64,000 nucleotides of DNA. It comes from Haliotis asinina. Its lineage: Eukaryota; Mollusca; Gastropoda; Lepetellida; Haliotidae. The notes beneath the pieces were generated by a model, which saw only the letters and a list, made by a program, of their open reading frames with translations, made no database searches and had not been told where the DNA came from. Every line of letters starts with the position of its first letter. Within the stretch, counting starts at the first letter, position 1. Location of the stretch: contig NC_090281.1 in NCBI RefSeq assembly GCF_037392515.1, positions 48,212,645-48,276,644 of the forward strand, read 5' to 3'. Below, one piece after another: positions 33,335-45,753 of this stretch. Made by a program: the position numbers and the translations under genes.

Positions 33335-34980
33335 ATCCATGTGTGGATGCATTCTCAAAACATCCATTATTATTGTATCAACATTGATTCAATCCCATAT
33401 ATCTCCCAATTAAAGTACAATTCCCCTACTTTATGTGAAGAGCATATGTGGGTACCAGGCTTGTTATTGTCTATTGAGTTCGAAAAAGCTTTTGAGTCTT
33501 TAAACTGGACATTTATTCGCATTCTCTGTTGTCGCATTCTTTCCTTTCGACCCTTCCATTCCAAAATGGATAAAAGTACTCCATCAAATTCTGAATCTTG
33601 TTTAATAGTAAATGGGTTGCTAGTACATCTTTCAATCTAAGTGGGGCTGAACCAATTCTGAATCATGTACTGAATCATTAACCATATTAATTAAAAGCAA
33701 TACATTTATCAAAGACTTAAAGACTGCTACTACTGAACGTCATTTAACCCAGTTCGGAGATGATTCTTCCTGAGTGTTAGATGATACTGAAGGGTATTTT
33801 TAAGCGGGTAGGAGAGCATTAACTTTTTTTGCATGTTTGTAAACATAAATATTGATAAGACAAAGTTGATTTGGATTGGCTCCCAAAAAAACCGTAACCG
33901 AATGAGACTACTCAAGAATGGACTGGACTGAAATATCTCGGCTACTGGGTATCAAATTTGACATCGCTCTTGAAAAGACGCTAATTACAACGGACATTTT
34001 CAAGGTGTTAATGAAGATGTGGAAATGTAGATTATAACGCCATTTGGCCGTAACACAGTGCTAGAGTCCTTATTGTTTTCAGAACGTAATCATTTATCAC
34101 AACAAGAGAAACCTTTAAACAAAAGTTTCGGTTTATATGGTATATATGGTATAACGATAATTTTAAGACTGATATATATTGATTAGAAAGTGGGATGAAG
34201 TCGGAGTAGAAATGCATCAACGATTTGATAGATCAAGACGGTAAAATGCTTCCATACATCAATTTCAAGAATAAGTATGGAGTAAGAAATGCCTTGAATA
34301 TATATCTAACGTAGCTTAATCCTGATTGTATTAGCCCATTAACAGCACAAGTAATAACATTGACTATTCATCTGCTCCTGAATGGCCAAAAGGGCTCAAA
34401 ATACAACTATAATGTTTTATCAGGATCCAAATTTCAAAAGACATCAGACAATCAGCAATGGGAGAAAGACATTATAAAACAATATACATATACGGAATGG
34501 GGGAATATTGATTAAATTCGATTTCGATTCACTGATAGTGTTCAATTACTGTGGCTTCAAAATAGAATTTTGAAGCAACTCCTTCAATATTTGTTTAAGA
34601 TTGGATACATAAACTCCCCTGTTTGTACGCTTTGTTATATATTTATTGCCGTTATTATTCAGGCTTTATGGAATTGTGAAATTGTGAAGTCTAGATCGAA
34701 GACCAAAACTGGATCAATAGTAAGGCGGAAATCAATATAGTTTACTGAAGAAACCATTTTGGTGGGCTTTCCTTCTCCACGAAATGGCCCTTTGAACATA
34801 ATTTGTCTTGTATTAAGAGCACAATTTTCTTTTGCTTCAGTCCAGTTTGGGAGTTTACAAATTATTATAACATAACTACAGCCATAGCTTACTCCAGTTG
34901 TGATAACAACAAATTGACATAAAGTTGACATAAAGTGTTTGTTCAATCCTTTCTATTCAATGACCCTTTTCAGTTAACTT
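33335..34980 (+). pseudogene. Dead L1/Tx1-like non-LTR retrotransposon
   Basis: In order on the + strand, across frames: 'GLLLSIEFEKAFESLNWTFI' (motif A region), 'KDLKTATTERHLTQFGDDSS' (damaged active-site FADD), 'INIDKTKLIWIGSQKN' with 'GLKYLGYWVSNLTS', and near 34550-34650 'WLQNRILKQLLQYLFKIG' and 'NSPVCTLCY', the cysteine-bearing C-terminal block of Tx1-type L1 elements. Weaker matches continue to about 34975. Many stops. A 65-bp fragment of the same element is at 4998-5065. Confidence 0.72.
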
Positions 34981-35077
34981 TGTATATTGATGTAACTCTA
35001 CATGAATCTTCAGGGAACCTTTATATGGTGAGTGACATGATATGATTTCAACCAAAAATGTGGAATAAAACTCTAAA

Positions 35078-35258
35078 AAGGACTAACGGAATCGGATGGT
35101 CAGGCTCGCTGACTTGGCTGATGCATCTCATCGTATCCCTTTTACGTAAATCGATGTTCATGTGGTTGATCACTGGATTGTCTGATCCAAACATGATCAT
35201 TTACAGGCCACCGTCATATAGCTGGAATATTCCTTAATGTGCCTTTAAACAAACAAAC
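35078..35258 (+). mobile_element. SINE-A copy, 5'-truncated
   Basis: 'aaggactaacggaatcggat', 'tcgctgacttggctgatgca', 'ggttgatcactggattgtct', 'gtcatatagctggaatattc', ending in (aaac)n instead of (actc)n. Confidence 0.72.
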
Positions 35259-35259
35259 A

Positions 35260-36285
35260 AACAACCTATGTATTTCATAAACACGCTAAACCTGTTTGAG
35301 ATAAAACTGCAATGAATCTGGTTATATATTTTATTATTCACCTGAAGATGACAGTTTGCAATAACGTTTATGTCATTTCAGTATCTATCTACTGGTAATT
35401 TAACCCTTTACCTGTGTGATTTCCAGTCAAATTTGTTTAGTGACACATTGTTGTTTCCGATGTCACTTTCAATACAACAAACGCTGTTATGTTTTTATGC
35501 AGACATAAGTCTTAATCCTGCTGATTGCTTGTTACATGATCACACGACAAGACATTTGACAGAATCAGTACAGATACAAAACGTAGTTTTAAAAACACCT
35601 AGAGCACAAATAGGCAGCCTAAACCAATATACAAGAATTCTGATACTAAAAAGCCCTGTACACGTCTCAGACATCAAGGTAGAGTTCAGTTAGATACCTG
35701 CATCCCAGGCAGCCAAAGAATCACATAAACTCTGGCAAATGAACTTAGATACGTATCTAAAAACAAAATGAAAAGCCTATCAAACAAATAATCTGTCAAA
35801 AGTGGAAGTGTAAGTACCAAAATTCTCAACGTAACATGATCTTTTAAAACAAAGTAAAATCTAAAACCTGCCGTAAATCTTGTCAGGGCGATAACCTTGG
35901 TAGCCATCTTAACCCTGGACTAGGCAGTCATCTTAAATCTGCTCCTGGTAGCTATCTGAACACAGCAGAGTACATGTGCCTCCACATTGAGGCGTTATAC
36001 AATATATATTTGTATCACGCTATTTCCAGACGAACATTTTTTGCCGTATAAATCTCACATTTCTAAAATGAAGATGCAAATTTCTTCCACTTGAAATAAA
36101 CTTGCGAAGTAGATTTCGGTCGAACTTTTAATTACAGACTACACATTTTCAAAAGAAAAGCATCAAGTTTATTTCTAGAAATGAAACTCTGGCTGTAACT
36201 CTATATAATATTGTATCACTTAAGCATCGCACAATTCCCATGACCACGTTCTGACATTCATATGCTGTTGCTGATTTTCTTATAA
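35260..36285. other. Gene-free stretch, nothing recognised
   Basis: An open frame of about 107 codons at 35370-35693 has no recognisable domain or splice context. No repeat family was identified. Confidence 0.3.
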
Positions 36286-36289
36286 GAGA

Positions 36290-36512
36290 ATCTGTGAAGA
36301 TCTGGATAAGAAATGATCTTCAGTAACCCATGCTTGTCTTAGGAGGTGACTAAGGGGATCGGGTGGTCCGAGGAGCTGATATGGTTGACACATGTCATCA
36401 TATCCTAATTGCGTATATCGATACTCATGAGGTTGATCACTGGATTGTCTGGCCCAGGTTCGATCATTTACAGACCACTGCCGTATAGCTGGACTATTGC
36501 TGAATGGAACCA
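36290..36512 (+). mobile_element. SINE-A copy, diverged
   Basis: 'tgtgaagatctggataagaa', 'gatcttcagtaacccatgct', 'gactaaggggatcgggtggt', 'ggttgatcactggattgtct', 'gccgtatagctggactattg'. Tail eroded. Confidence 0.72.
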
Positions 36513-36771
36513 ACCAATCAATATGTTTACATTATCGTAGAAAGTGGCTAAATCGATTCTGGTGGTCATAACATCTATCATTGGTTTGTCTAAAACTCGA
36601 TGGTTGCCATATCGCTGTCATGTATCCAGAACATGATGAAGAACCTTAAAACAAACTCATAATATAAAACGTTCGTAGCCCTAAGAATTCTTAACTTTGA
36701 TTGTAGTCAATGTGTTAGAAATGGGCTTAAAGAATAGCTAGCCTGGTCCTTATCAGAGGGTAGATATGTAG

Positions 36772-36905
36772 AGTGACTATGGTTTTACGCCGTGTTTGGC
36801 AATATTCCAGTAATATCACAGTGAAGGACACCGGAAATGGGCTTCACACATTGTGTCCGTGTGGGGTATCGAGCGATCGTTTTGTCCACTAAGTTACCCC
36901 AGCGC
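36772..36905 (-). mobile_element. SINE-B copy
   Basis: Reverse orientation: 'gactatggttttacgccgtg', 'aatattccagtaatatcaca', 'gggcttcacacattgtgtcc', B box as 'ggggtatcgagc', A box as 'ccactaagttacccca'. Confidence 0.72.
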
Positions 36906-37825
36906 ACATGTGACGGACTGGGAGTCATTGCTACTGAACATGTAAAGCTCGACAGGAAATATTCATTAAAGGTAAAAGTACACATTCAAAATCATCAAGA
37001 CTGAGAAAGAAAATCATCGAATATTAGACACGTTTTTGTCAGATTCTGTTACTTGAAGACTGTGAAATCAGTTTCTACCAGACATTTTTGATGTTATTAC
37101 TATATATTGTTTTGCGAAATGCTTCTTAAATAGTCTAAACATAGGAATCTCAAGCTTCGGAATAGATTAAATGAACTTATCTTACATCATTCCGTTTGCC
37201 TGTGAACATAAGTCACTTCAGACATGACAGAAACCTTGTGTGAGTTCGAATCCCTGTTCGCCATTGTTCAGCGGTTCATCCGAACCACACGTATATTCCT
37301 GGGTTACCCAGGCGCTGAAAACGTTCTTAATACACTTTGGTTTTCCGCCCAAGCTCCAACATGTGACATGTATGAAATATTATAATTTTCACAAGGGTAA
37401 TAATTTCCAAGCAGCGACGTGCGAAACTTACTCTTTGTTTGACGTTTTCACGGGTTTGTAGCTGATATATTTAAGATTTGGTGGGCGAGCTGTCTGAAGT
37501 TACCTCTAAACTGCAAGCTTAAGTTTGACAACACATGTTATCAAACTTGCGTTTCAGAATTTGAACATCCAACAACTCGCCAACAACACTAATTTCAGTG
37601 TTGTCAACTTTGACAACTTTCACAATTAGCTAATGTCGACTTCCATTTAGTCAATTTCTTGGGAGGTCAAAATTCGCGAAAATTAGTTATGACATGACCT
37701 GCAATTGTTTGCCTGCAGGTTCTCATTTCACAATGAATTGCTTTGGAGTGTTAGAAATGCTTTCAAACCAAATTCATGTAGGACACTTAGCAGTAAGCTT
37801 TGCCTTTGGTGAGAAGATCGTTTGT

Positions 37826-38043
37826 TTGTTGTTTAACCCCGCACTCAGCAATATTCCTGCCAGGTGACAGCTGTCTGTAAATAATCAAGTCTATCCCAGA
37901 CTATCTTGTGATCATGGGCATCGATCTAAGCAATCGGGACATGTGTTAACGAAATCAGCAAGTCTGACCACCCAGTCTCGTTAGTGGCCTCGTACATCAA
38001 GCATGGGTTGTCGAAGATCAGTTCTAACCCGGATCTTCACGGG
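37826..38043 (-). mobile_element. SINE-A copy
   Basis: Reverse orientation: 'ccccgcactcagcaatattc', 'gtctgtaaataatcaagtct', 'tctgaccacccagtctcgtt', 'gatcagttctaacccggatc', 'ttcacggg'. Confidence 0.72.
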
Positions 38044-38825
38044 TGTCGTTGCCAGGCAACGTTACGAATGAGATGATTATGCGCAGTGACTTGATGATGT
38101 GTCATAGTACACCTGAAATCTGGTTCGTAGGACATAAATCTAGGATTTGTCTGTTCCAAATGTGACACTTTACCAAGAATATTGTGACAGTTTTCTGGGC
38201 AAATCCCATAGTGAGGCTTACAGAACCATTTGTGAAGTTGCCAACTATGTTAGTCATTGCATATCATATTGCGAAACTGGATTCATGTGTTCATGTTTAC
38301 ACAATATGTCTGTCACGAAATAATCCCCTTTGACGTTGCAGCATCTCAGTAAACTAATGTCTGGAGCTTCGCATTTTATGTGACAGTCTTCAAATACTTT
38401 GTGAAAATCTGAGTTTTTATAACCTTTAAAAATTTTAAAACACACGAATGCAATAACAGAATCAAATCAAGCATTAAAATGCACAAATAAGGTCAGTAAT
38501 GTACAGATATTAGAATTATGGGGGAACAATGAATCAACTTGCTTGTTGTAAATTAAGACGTGGGCACAATGGTATATAAAATACTGTTTTATATGAAATG
38601 CCATACTTTCAGTGGACATATTGAACGTGTGGCATCAATATGTTGGAAAATATAGACACGCGACTATTTGCGAATGAAATGAAGTAAGTTTTGGAATGTA
38701 TATACATAAAAGTAGAGAATTAGCACAGGTAATGTAATCAATGACAACAGATGATATTAATTACTTTGATTTTGTATTTGAGGAGAACAAGAGAGGCATA
38801 ATTGACGAATGATGCACAAATGAAA

Positions 38826-39017
38826 ACACCGCGCTCAGTAATATTCCGGCTAAATGCACGATGTCTGTAAATAATCTGGATCAGACGATTCAGTGATCAA
38901 GAACATGAACATCGATCAACGCAACTTGTCGACCAAGACCACCCGATCCCGTTGGTCGCCTCTTAATACAAGAATGGGTTGCTGAAGATCAATTCCAACC
39001 CAGATCTTCACGGGTCC
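38826..39017 (-). mobile_element. SINE-A copy
   Basis: Reverse orientation: 'accgcgctcagtaatattcc', 'gtctgtaaataatctggatc', 'gaccacccgatcccgttggt', 'cccagatcttcacgggtcc'. Several internal deletions. Confidence 0.7.
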
Positions 39018-39233
39018 CAGAGAAGATGAAGACAGCGAGGTCTAACATCTCTATATATGTTTCTTTAATAATACAACTCGGATGTCCAAGGGAAAAAGAT
39101 GATGGTGGCAACGTAACCATGACACTCAGATTGGCCCAGCAGCCCCTGCAGCCTTATGACATGTATTGTCAACCTGACACAAAAATGATTGCGAAAAGAA
39201 ATAATGGATAATTGAAGATTTTTTTAAAAAATG

Positions 39234-39349
39234 GTCCAGGTCTAGATTTTCGAAGCTCTCTTAGCGCTAAGGTAGTCGTATGTGCCATACATTAACATTA
39301 ACTTACGACTATCTAAGCGCTAAGAGAACTTCGAAAATCTGGGCCCAGG
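39234..39349. repeat. Foldback inverted repeat (MITE-like)
   Basis: The left arm 'agattttcgaagctctctta' with gcgctaaggtagtcgta pairs with the right arm tacgactatctaagcgc and 'taagagaacttcgaaaatct' around a loop of about 23 bp. The outer ends are ggtccagg and cccagg. A related run ('gcactaaggtaagtcattaa') follows at 39366, suggesting a second damaged copy. Confidence 0.75.
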
Positions 39350-39463
39350 GCCTTCTTTCACAAAGCACTAAGGTAAGTCATTAAGGTAATCTTAGTGAAG
39401 TGTTAAATAATGGGAGTGAAGGTTACCCTTAGTAAAAATAGCTTCGTGAAAAGATCCCCAGGG

Positions 39464-39520
39464 TTCGATTCCTCCCATGGGTACAACGTTGGAGCTCACT
39501 CACTACCCCACAGGCAGTGT
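39464..39520 (+). mobile_element. SINE-B head fragment
   Basis: 'cagggttcgattcctcccat' and 'gggtacaacgttggagctca' match the B-box region of SINE-B, followed directly by cactcac. Confidence 0.4.
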
Positions 39521-39667
39521 TGTGTTGTGCAATGGACTTTGTCCTGGTATATATTGTATGTGTTGAATCAGTAAGAGGCTGTGGAGTGCTATATTTAGAC
39601 TAAGTTCAAGTGGCTTCCACTTTGTTCTGACCCCCAGAGTATTACAGAATGATCTGGAATGTGATTG

Positions 39668-39892
39668 AGATTAGTTTTTCGTCGCACTCAGCAATATTTA
39701 GCTATATGGTGGCGGTCTGTAAATAATCGAATTCGGACCAGACAGTCCACTGATCAACAGCATGAGCATCGATCCGCACAATTGGGAACTGATGGACAAC
39801 CAAGTCAGCGAACCTGACCACCCGATCACGTTTGTCGCCTCTTACGAAAAGCATGGGTCACTGAAAATCGGTTCTAACCCGTATCTCCAGGA
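39668..39892 (-). mobile_element. SINE-A copy
   Basis: Reverse orientation: 'gattagtttttcgtcgcact', 'ggcggtctgtaaataatcga', 'catgagcatcgatccgcaca', 'gaccacccgatcacgtttgt', 'cggttctaacccgtatctcc'. Confidence 0.75.
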
Positions 39893-40007
39893 TGACTCGC
39901 AACCTAATCTTCATCCACAACTGTGGTAAATCAACAGGCTTTCACCCAAGACAGGGATACCTTCTAAGTATTTCAACACACTCATTAGTGATCGTATTAA
40001 TCACATT

Positions 40008-40098
40008 CTAGTGATTGATATCATGAGTATCGATCTACAGAAGCATGTCTGACCACCCGATTCCACAATAAGCATTTGTAGCACAGATCTTCGCTAGT
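40008..40098 (-). mobile_element. SINE-A fragment
   Basis: 'cagtgatatc'-like start near 40010, 'catgagtatcgatctaca', 'tctgaccacccgattcc', 'cacagatcttcgctagtg'. Middle and 5' parts only. Confidence 0.45.
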
Positions 40099-40119
40099 GT
40101 CTATACTTGTTTGTGCGCC

Positions 40120-40395
40120 CACCCGGATCGAGGAAGGTCGTGGGTTTGATCACGGGCCATGTCACACCAAAAGACGTTGGTTGGAACATGGTACTTGTCG
40201 GTACCTGCCTGGTGCTCGGCATCAATGGGTAAAACAACGGATCGTCAGCTAAGAGTCAGTACAATGTCAGTGAGTGGCGTATTCATGTTTAACTTCGTGT
40301 GGTATCTCAGTGAGCTAGCACTGTAAAACAGGCTTAAGTCTGGGCTAGTAAAAGCCACACATACACACGCATGCTTGCACCTCCTCATACGAGTG
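40120..40395 (+). mobile_element. Third SINE type (tRNA-headed, common mollusc tail)
   Basis: Head with a B-box-like 'gtgggtttgatcacgggcca', then 'gtcacaccaaaagacgttgg', 'gtacctgcctggtgctcggc', 'gtcagtacaatgtcagtgag' and 'ggcttaagtctgggctagta', ending in a run with cacacatacacac. I recall this order from SINEs widespread in molluscs; it does not share the SINE-A/B tail. Only one copy in the window. Confidence 0.5.
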
Positions 40396-40399
40396 AAAT

Positions 40400-41330
40400 A
40401 ATCTTCAGTACGATGTGAAACCCCATTTCACCTCACCTCACATGTTGGTGATCATCCATGATTTACACACGCAATGTTCTACTGGGGTAGGCACAGAATT
40501 ATTAGCTCAGCTAATACAGAACACATATATTTGAGTCCAGTTCTGCAAGTACCATGCATGTAACCGATTCCATACAGTCAAATTCCATTCCTGGGAAGAT
40601 GTGTCAGTTTTCATGGAAATGAATAAGAAACACCATGTGTAAATTCTAAATATATTTTAATAGTTTGAATATATGAGAACACATTGTCTAAAGATAACAA
40701 AATATATACACATGGGAACATGAATATATTATGCCATTTCTATTTGGAACATGATCAACAGTATAAACACACAGTAACACCTGTTTCAGTAATGTTATAA
40801 ACTTTTATAAAGGACCAAGACAAATCCCATCTTATAAATTCTTATTTTGAAAACTAAAACCAACATAATCCTGCTCAGTGCAAGGGCAACAACTCTTCAG
40901 TTGACTGAACAAGGGAGATGGGTTTTACTTTTGAACAGCATTTCAGTTGTGTCAAAACTTGTCAACTTGATGATGGACAAAAGCCCCATTTGAGTCTCAA
41001 GTATGATTCACAAGACATACAATTTTTTTTTAATTTTACAGGTTTCATGCTCTGGCTTATGGGGTCAAAACCGGAAATGATGCAGCCCCCTATGTGTCCC
41101 ATTCATTAAGATAAAAAAGATTTAAAAAACATGTCAGGTGAGCATAATCAATATTAACTGTCCTGAGCATATTTGGCCCATTTCAAGAAATGAATTGCAC
41201 AATATTGCACATTATTTGTGCATGCATGCACGTTACAAACATTTTAAGCATTAGTACATAAAGCCAATATTTCACATATTTTCAAATATATGGAAGGTCA
41301 ACCCACTATAACATAAACACTGAAAAGGGC
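40400..41330. other. Gene-free stretch, nothing recognised
   Basis: AT-rich. A 63-codon open frame at 40918-41109 has no recognisable domain or splice context. Confidence 0.3.
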
Positions 41331-41334
41331 ATTG

Positions 41335-41505
41335 TTGAGTGAATGAGAGAGTTTGGTTTTAAGCCGCTTTTGGAAATATTGCAGCAATATTATGGCGGGG
41401 AATACCAGAAATGGACTTGACATATTGTGCCCATGTGGGGAATCGAACCAGTGTCTTCAGTGCAACAAGCAAACATGTTACCCATTAGGCTCCCTCACTG
41501 CCCTT
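41335..41505 (-). mobile_element. SINE-B copy
   Basis: Reverse orientation: 'gagtgaatgagagagtttgg', 'ttttaagccgcttttggaaa', 'attgcagcaatattatggcg', B box as 'ggggaatcgaacca', A box as 'acccattaggctccctca'. Confidence 0.78.
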
Positions 41506-41744
41506 GTTGTTGGGACACCATCTTAATCACAACTGTAATTAAAACTGTAATTGTAAAAACTGTAGAACTGTTTCTAAAAGGTGACCTGTAGCAAGCAAGC
41601 ACTGAATAAGACATGTACATAATTTTCTAGGTTTTCTTCAGAGGTATTACTGGCTCACAATTATATTTCTAAATGGGGATAATTTGCAGTTTCAAATCAA
41701 TCAAAACATAACCTGCATTTGATTTGATAATTCAGTCACTTATA

Positions 41745-42995
41745 TGCCGTTGACGGTGCGCCATGCATTGGTGGATGTTGTGGTGTACTCATGTATGCCA
41801 GTGGCGATGCGCCAAGCATTGGTGGATGAGATGGTGGTGGCTCATGTATACCGATAGTGGTGAGCCATGCATTGGTGGATGTTGTGGTGTACTCATGTAT
41901 GCCTTTGGCGGTGCCCCATGCATTGGTGGGTGTAATGGTGGTGGCTTATGTATGCCTGTTTTGGTGCCCCGTGCATTGGTGGATGTTGTTATGTACTCAT
42001 GTATGTCGGTGGTGGTGCCCCATGCATTGGTGGATGTTGTGGTGTACTCATGTATGCCAGGGGTGGTGCCCCATGGATTTGTGGATGTGATGGTTATGTC
42101 ACATGTATGCCTGTGGTGGTGCCCCATGCATTGGTGGATGTTGAGGTGTAATCATGTATGTCAGTGGTGGTGTGCCATTCATTGGTGGATGTGATGGTTA
42201 TGTATCTTGTATGAGGCTGGCGGTGCGCCATGCACTGGTTGATGTTGTGGTGTACTCATGTATGCCGGTGGCAGTGCCCCATGCATTAGTGGATGTTGTG
42301 GTGTACTCATGTATGCCGGTGGTGGTGCCCCATGCACTGGTGGATATTGTGGTCTACTCATGTATGCTGGTGGCGGTACGCCATGTGTTGCTGGATGTGA
42401 TGATGGTGGCTCATGTATGCCGGTGGTGGTGCCCCATGCATTGGTGTATGTTGTGGTGCGCTCATGTATGCCGGTGGCGGTTTGCCATGCATTGGTGTAT
42501 GTGATGGTGGTGTCTCATATATGCCGGTGGTGATGCCCCGTGCATTGGTAGATGTGATTTTGGTGTCTTATGTGTGCCTGTGGTGGTGCCCAATGCATTG
42601 GTGGATGTTGTAGTGTACTCATGTACGCCGATGGCTGTGCGCCATGCATTGGAGGATGTTTTGGTGTACTCAGGTATGCCGGTGGTGGTGCGTCATGCAT
42701 TGGTGGATGTAGTGGTGTACTCATTTATGCCGGTATTAGTGCCCCATGCATTGGTGGATGTTGTGGTGTACTCATGTATGACGGTGGTGGTGCCCCATGC
42801 ATTGGTGGATGTTGTGGTGTACTCATGTATGCCGGTATTAGTGCCCCATGCATTGGTGGATGTTGTGGTGTACTCATGTATGCCGGTGGTGGTGCCCCAT
42901 GCATTGGTGGATGTTGTGGTGTACTCATGTATGCCGGTGGTGGTGCGCCATGCATTGGTGAATGTGATGGTGGTGTCTCATTTACATGTATTGTG
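41745..42995. repeat. 51-bp minisatellite array 1, about 24 copies
   Basis: Consensus 'catgcattggtggatgttgt' + ggtgtactcatgtatgccgg + tggtggtgccc. A 53-bp variant with gatgtgatggtggtgtctc is scattered in. All three forward frames and one reverse frame lack stops in the 51-bp unit (for example MHGAPPPAYMSTPQHPP on the - strand), so long open frames arise without selection. The 53-bp variants would shift any frame. Confidence 0.95.
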
Positions 42996-43051
42996 GTGTA
43001 CGATGTTGAGATGATTTCTTTACTTTAAACAAAACGTAAACCAGACATAGT

Positions 43052-43441
43052 GAAATTGATATTTCGAATCCACGTCATTTTATCTTGCAACTCAAAATTT
43101 AAGTCTTAGAATTTTATTCAACTTAGGATAAAAGTTGTTTAACAAACGATTATAGATTCAAATCGTTATTACTGGTTTGTATTGCAAGGAGGTAAGCGCA
43201 GCAGTTAGAACAGTGAAACAAGTGCACGTGCGGTACGTGATGAGCGTTAAGTTAGACCAACCAAACTTCTCGACGTTTTATTTAATGTGCACCCCCAAAC
43301 CCCCGTAATACAAACAAAGAAAGTGATTTGAAATTATGATCGTTTGTTTAACAACTTTCATCTTAAGTTGAATAAAATTCTGAGAATTAAATGTTCAATT
43401 GGCAAGGTATAAAATTATAAGACATTTGCCATCGTAATTTC
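43052..43441. mobile_element. MITE-like element with about 110-bp inverted repeats
   Basis: The left arm 43052-43164 (gaaattgat, 'ttagaattttattcaactta', 'aaagttgtttaacaaacgat', gattcaaatc) is matched in reverse by the right arm 43325-43441 (gatttgaaat, 'gatcgtttgtttaacaactt', 'aagttgaataaaattctgag', cgtaatttc). The spacer is about 160 bp with no coding potential. It begins just after minisatellite array 1. Confidence 0.72.
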
Positions 43442-43989
43442 ATTTTATTCGATTTATGTTTTTGTTTAAAGAGACATTCATCGGCACGCTTTAACGGCAA
43501 ACGGACTGTAATCGCAGAATACCACGAGTGAGTCACGAAAGCGATGAGCAGTGATAAGCACATCACAATTTACAACATTCCCACCCACGGACGACAGTTT
43601 GTTTTAATTCATTTACATTGAATGTTCCATACACCTATGTCACTTTGGGTTTAACTTGTAATTTTAAATTTACAATGGGTTCTACCTGTATTGTATTAGC
43701 CGTTGATTATGTTTTAGCTATATTGTCTTACATAAATAAATCTGTAATTAATGAAAGAAAATTTTGTTTCGTTTTGTTTCAATAATGAATATTACCAGGT
43801 CTTACTTGGTTCACGCTAAATAAGAAAACATGCCTCTGTGCAAACACTTGTGATTGAGGTGCTTTCAATAGCTCTAATCCTTTGTTTCGGGGTTCGGCGA
43901 CTGGGATTAGGTTGCGTAAGCGAGCGACCCGAAGCGAGCGACTGAAGCCCGCTTGGAGTTTGAGCACCCACCTATAGTGATGTGAAATA

Positions 43990-44156
43990 TTCGTCGTGGG
44001 GACAGAAAGTCTTGAAATCCTATAGAGGTAGGACGACTTCAAGGATTCTTCGGAAGGGCGACAGAGGACCAGACAGGTAGGTGTTTCCATATCTATTTGG
44101 AAGAAAATGTGCATCTTCAAGGATATTTGTTTAATATACAGTGCACACTCATTCTC
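43990..44156 (+). repeat. Partial copy 0 of the 1.8-kb tandem unit
   Basis: Matches 45774-45955: 'ggattcttcggaagggcgac', 'agaggaccagacaggtaggt', 'atttggaagaaaat', 'agtgcacactcattctctca'. The first part is eroded. It marks the left edge of the local duplication. Confidence 0.75.
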
Positions 44157-44983
44157 TCATAGTCACAGCCATTTAGGTACAGCTGGGAAAGGTTGATACT
44201 GGTTTCTGCATGTAAACGGAGTGTTAGTGTAGCCTAGTTGTTCAAGTGTTGGCATGTCATGTTCAGTACCATTGTTCTGAAATACTATGCCCCACGCCTA
44301 CTTAACGCTGGAAAATTGTCCAAAATGGCAGAAAACCACACTTACTCGCTGTTGTTAATCCAATCTACATCCGAGAGAAATGTGATTACTGATGCTTATG
44401 CATGACTCATTTCTTTCAGACGCAGGAACCCTGGCACACTCTGGATTTGGTGTTGTGTCACTCTAAACCCTTCCACCTGGACTTTAGTACACTGACTTTC
44501 CGAGGGTCCGATGGGATGAGCTTTTGTCTCATGGTGGCTCCATTGTGCGTCTGCTCTCCGCGTAGCCCCCTGCCGAGCGTACATGGAGTAGGTTCGGTGC
44601 TAGGGCCTGACTGTACAGTCAGGATGGTTGTTACAGCAACCCAGCTAGTTTAGGGTTGGCACACTCTGTGGCCCCAGTCTTTTCAGCACCCCCAGTAGAC
44701 CCAATGCTGACTGCACTTGACTGGTAGATTAGGGGTTAGTGTAGATAGGGCCCCCTTCGTGCATGCCCTGTACGATGCTATCTATAGATAGTATAACTTA
44801 GTGTTAACCCACCATTCCGTCCTTCAATAGGTAGTTCGAGACAAAGCAAGTCCCGGATGGTCACTTTGAAAGTCAGTGTACTGGCCACCTGCTGGTAAAG
44901 TATTCACTATTTCAGTTTAAAACTTAAATTAAATTTTGTTTTTCACGTCCCGACATATTTGCTTTGCATTTAAATGTAAGGGG

Positions 44984-45150
44984 ATCGTCGAATAACCGAA
45001 TGGTTAAAGCGTTCGCTCATGACGCTCCAGACAACCTATTTCGATTTCCCATATCTGAATGATGTGTGAAGCATATATTTGTTGTTTCTCCCCATGATAT
45101 AGCTAGTATATTGCTGAAAGCGGTGTAAAAGGACACTCATGCAGTCATAA
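44984..45150 (+). mobile_element. SINE-B copy in unit 1
   Basis: 'gggatcgtcgaataaccgaa', 'tggttaaagcgttcgctcat', damaged B box 'tatttcgatttccc', 'tatattgctgaaagcggtgt'. Present at the same place in units 2 and 3, so it predates the duplication. Confidence 0.68.
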
Positions 45151-45410
45151 TCTGTGTGAGAAGCATAAATTATGTAAAGTGTTCTTTGCCTTTTTAAGTA
45201 GAACCGTTGCTTACGCATGCAACTGTTCCTTTCAAACAATCTTTTGAATAAACCATAACATGCAATGCATCCTTGTTTATCATGACGTCTACTGCAAAAT
45301 TACAACTTGAGTTTCATGTTTGAGATTTTACGTGTAGGCATATAAGTTGCATTTATGCACACAGTAAGTGCCAGTGATGTAAACTATATTCTCTGTACTG
45401 TTATGAACAG

Positions 45411-45556
45411 GGATGCCATCTACCTGGGGGCGGAAATGGACCCTGAAGTCCTCCAGAGGCAGGACGACTGCCAAGAAGATATTCCGTGGACAGAAGTGGA
45501 TCAAGGTCTCTTCTGGCGGCAGGACAACGACCACAAAGCCGCCAGACTACCAGGAA
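45411..45556 (+). other. Exon-like block E1 in unit 1
   Basis: Preceded by AG (atgaacag|ggatgcc) and open in the frame DAIYLGAEMDPEVLQRQDDC, then QEDIPWTEVDQGLFWRQDND. Another frame (WGRKWTLKSSRGRTTAKKIF) is also open. The first frame is favoured because it is also stop-free in E2, where the changes are mild (E/D, D/N, L/F). A clear GT donor is not seen. Function unknown. Confidence 0.35.
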
Positions 45557-45753
45557 GGCAAGTTCTCCAAACTATCTTTTGAAGACAACATACAATATAT
45601 TCTTGTTGACAATGACGTCATGAGCAAGTTACAACTTGTGTTTCAGGTTACAGCGTTTTCCTGACCAAAAAGCATATGCTTTTAATATTTATTATCTATG
45701 TAGTAAGTATCAGTGATATGAAACATTAACCTGTTCGTTATCGTTACTATTAG

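Noticed and set aside
35370..35693. 107-codon open frame as a gene
   Set aside because: No domain, no splice signals and no similarity I can recognise in an AT-rich region; chance is likely.
44396..44653. Open frames repeated at 46413-46670 as a duplicated gene
   Set aside because: They are conserved only because the whole 1.8-kb unit was recently duplicated, and they lack a domain and frame-specific constraint.
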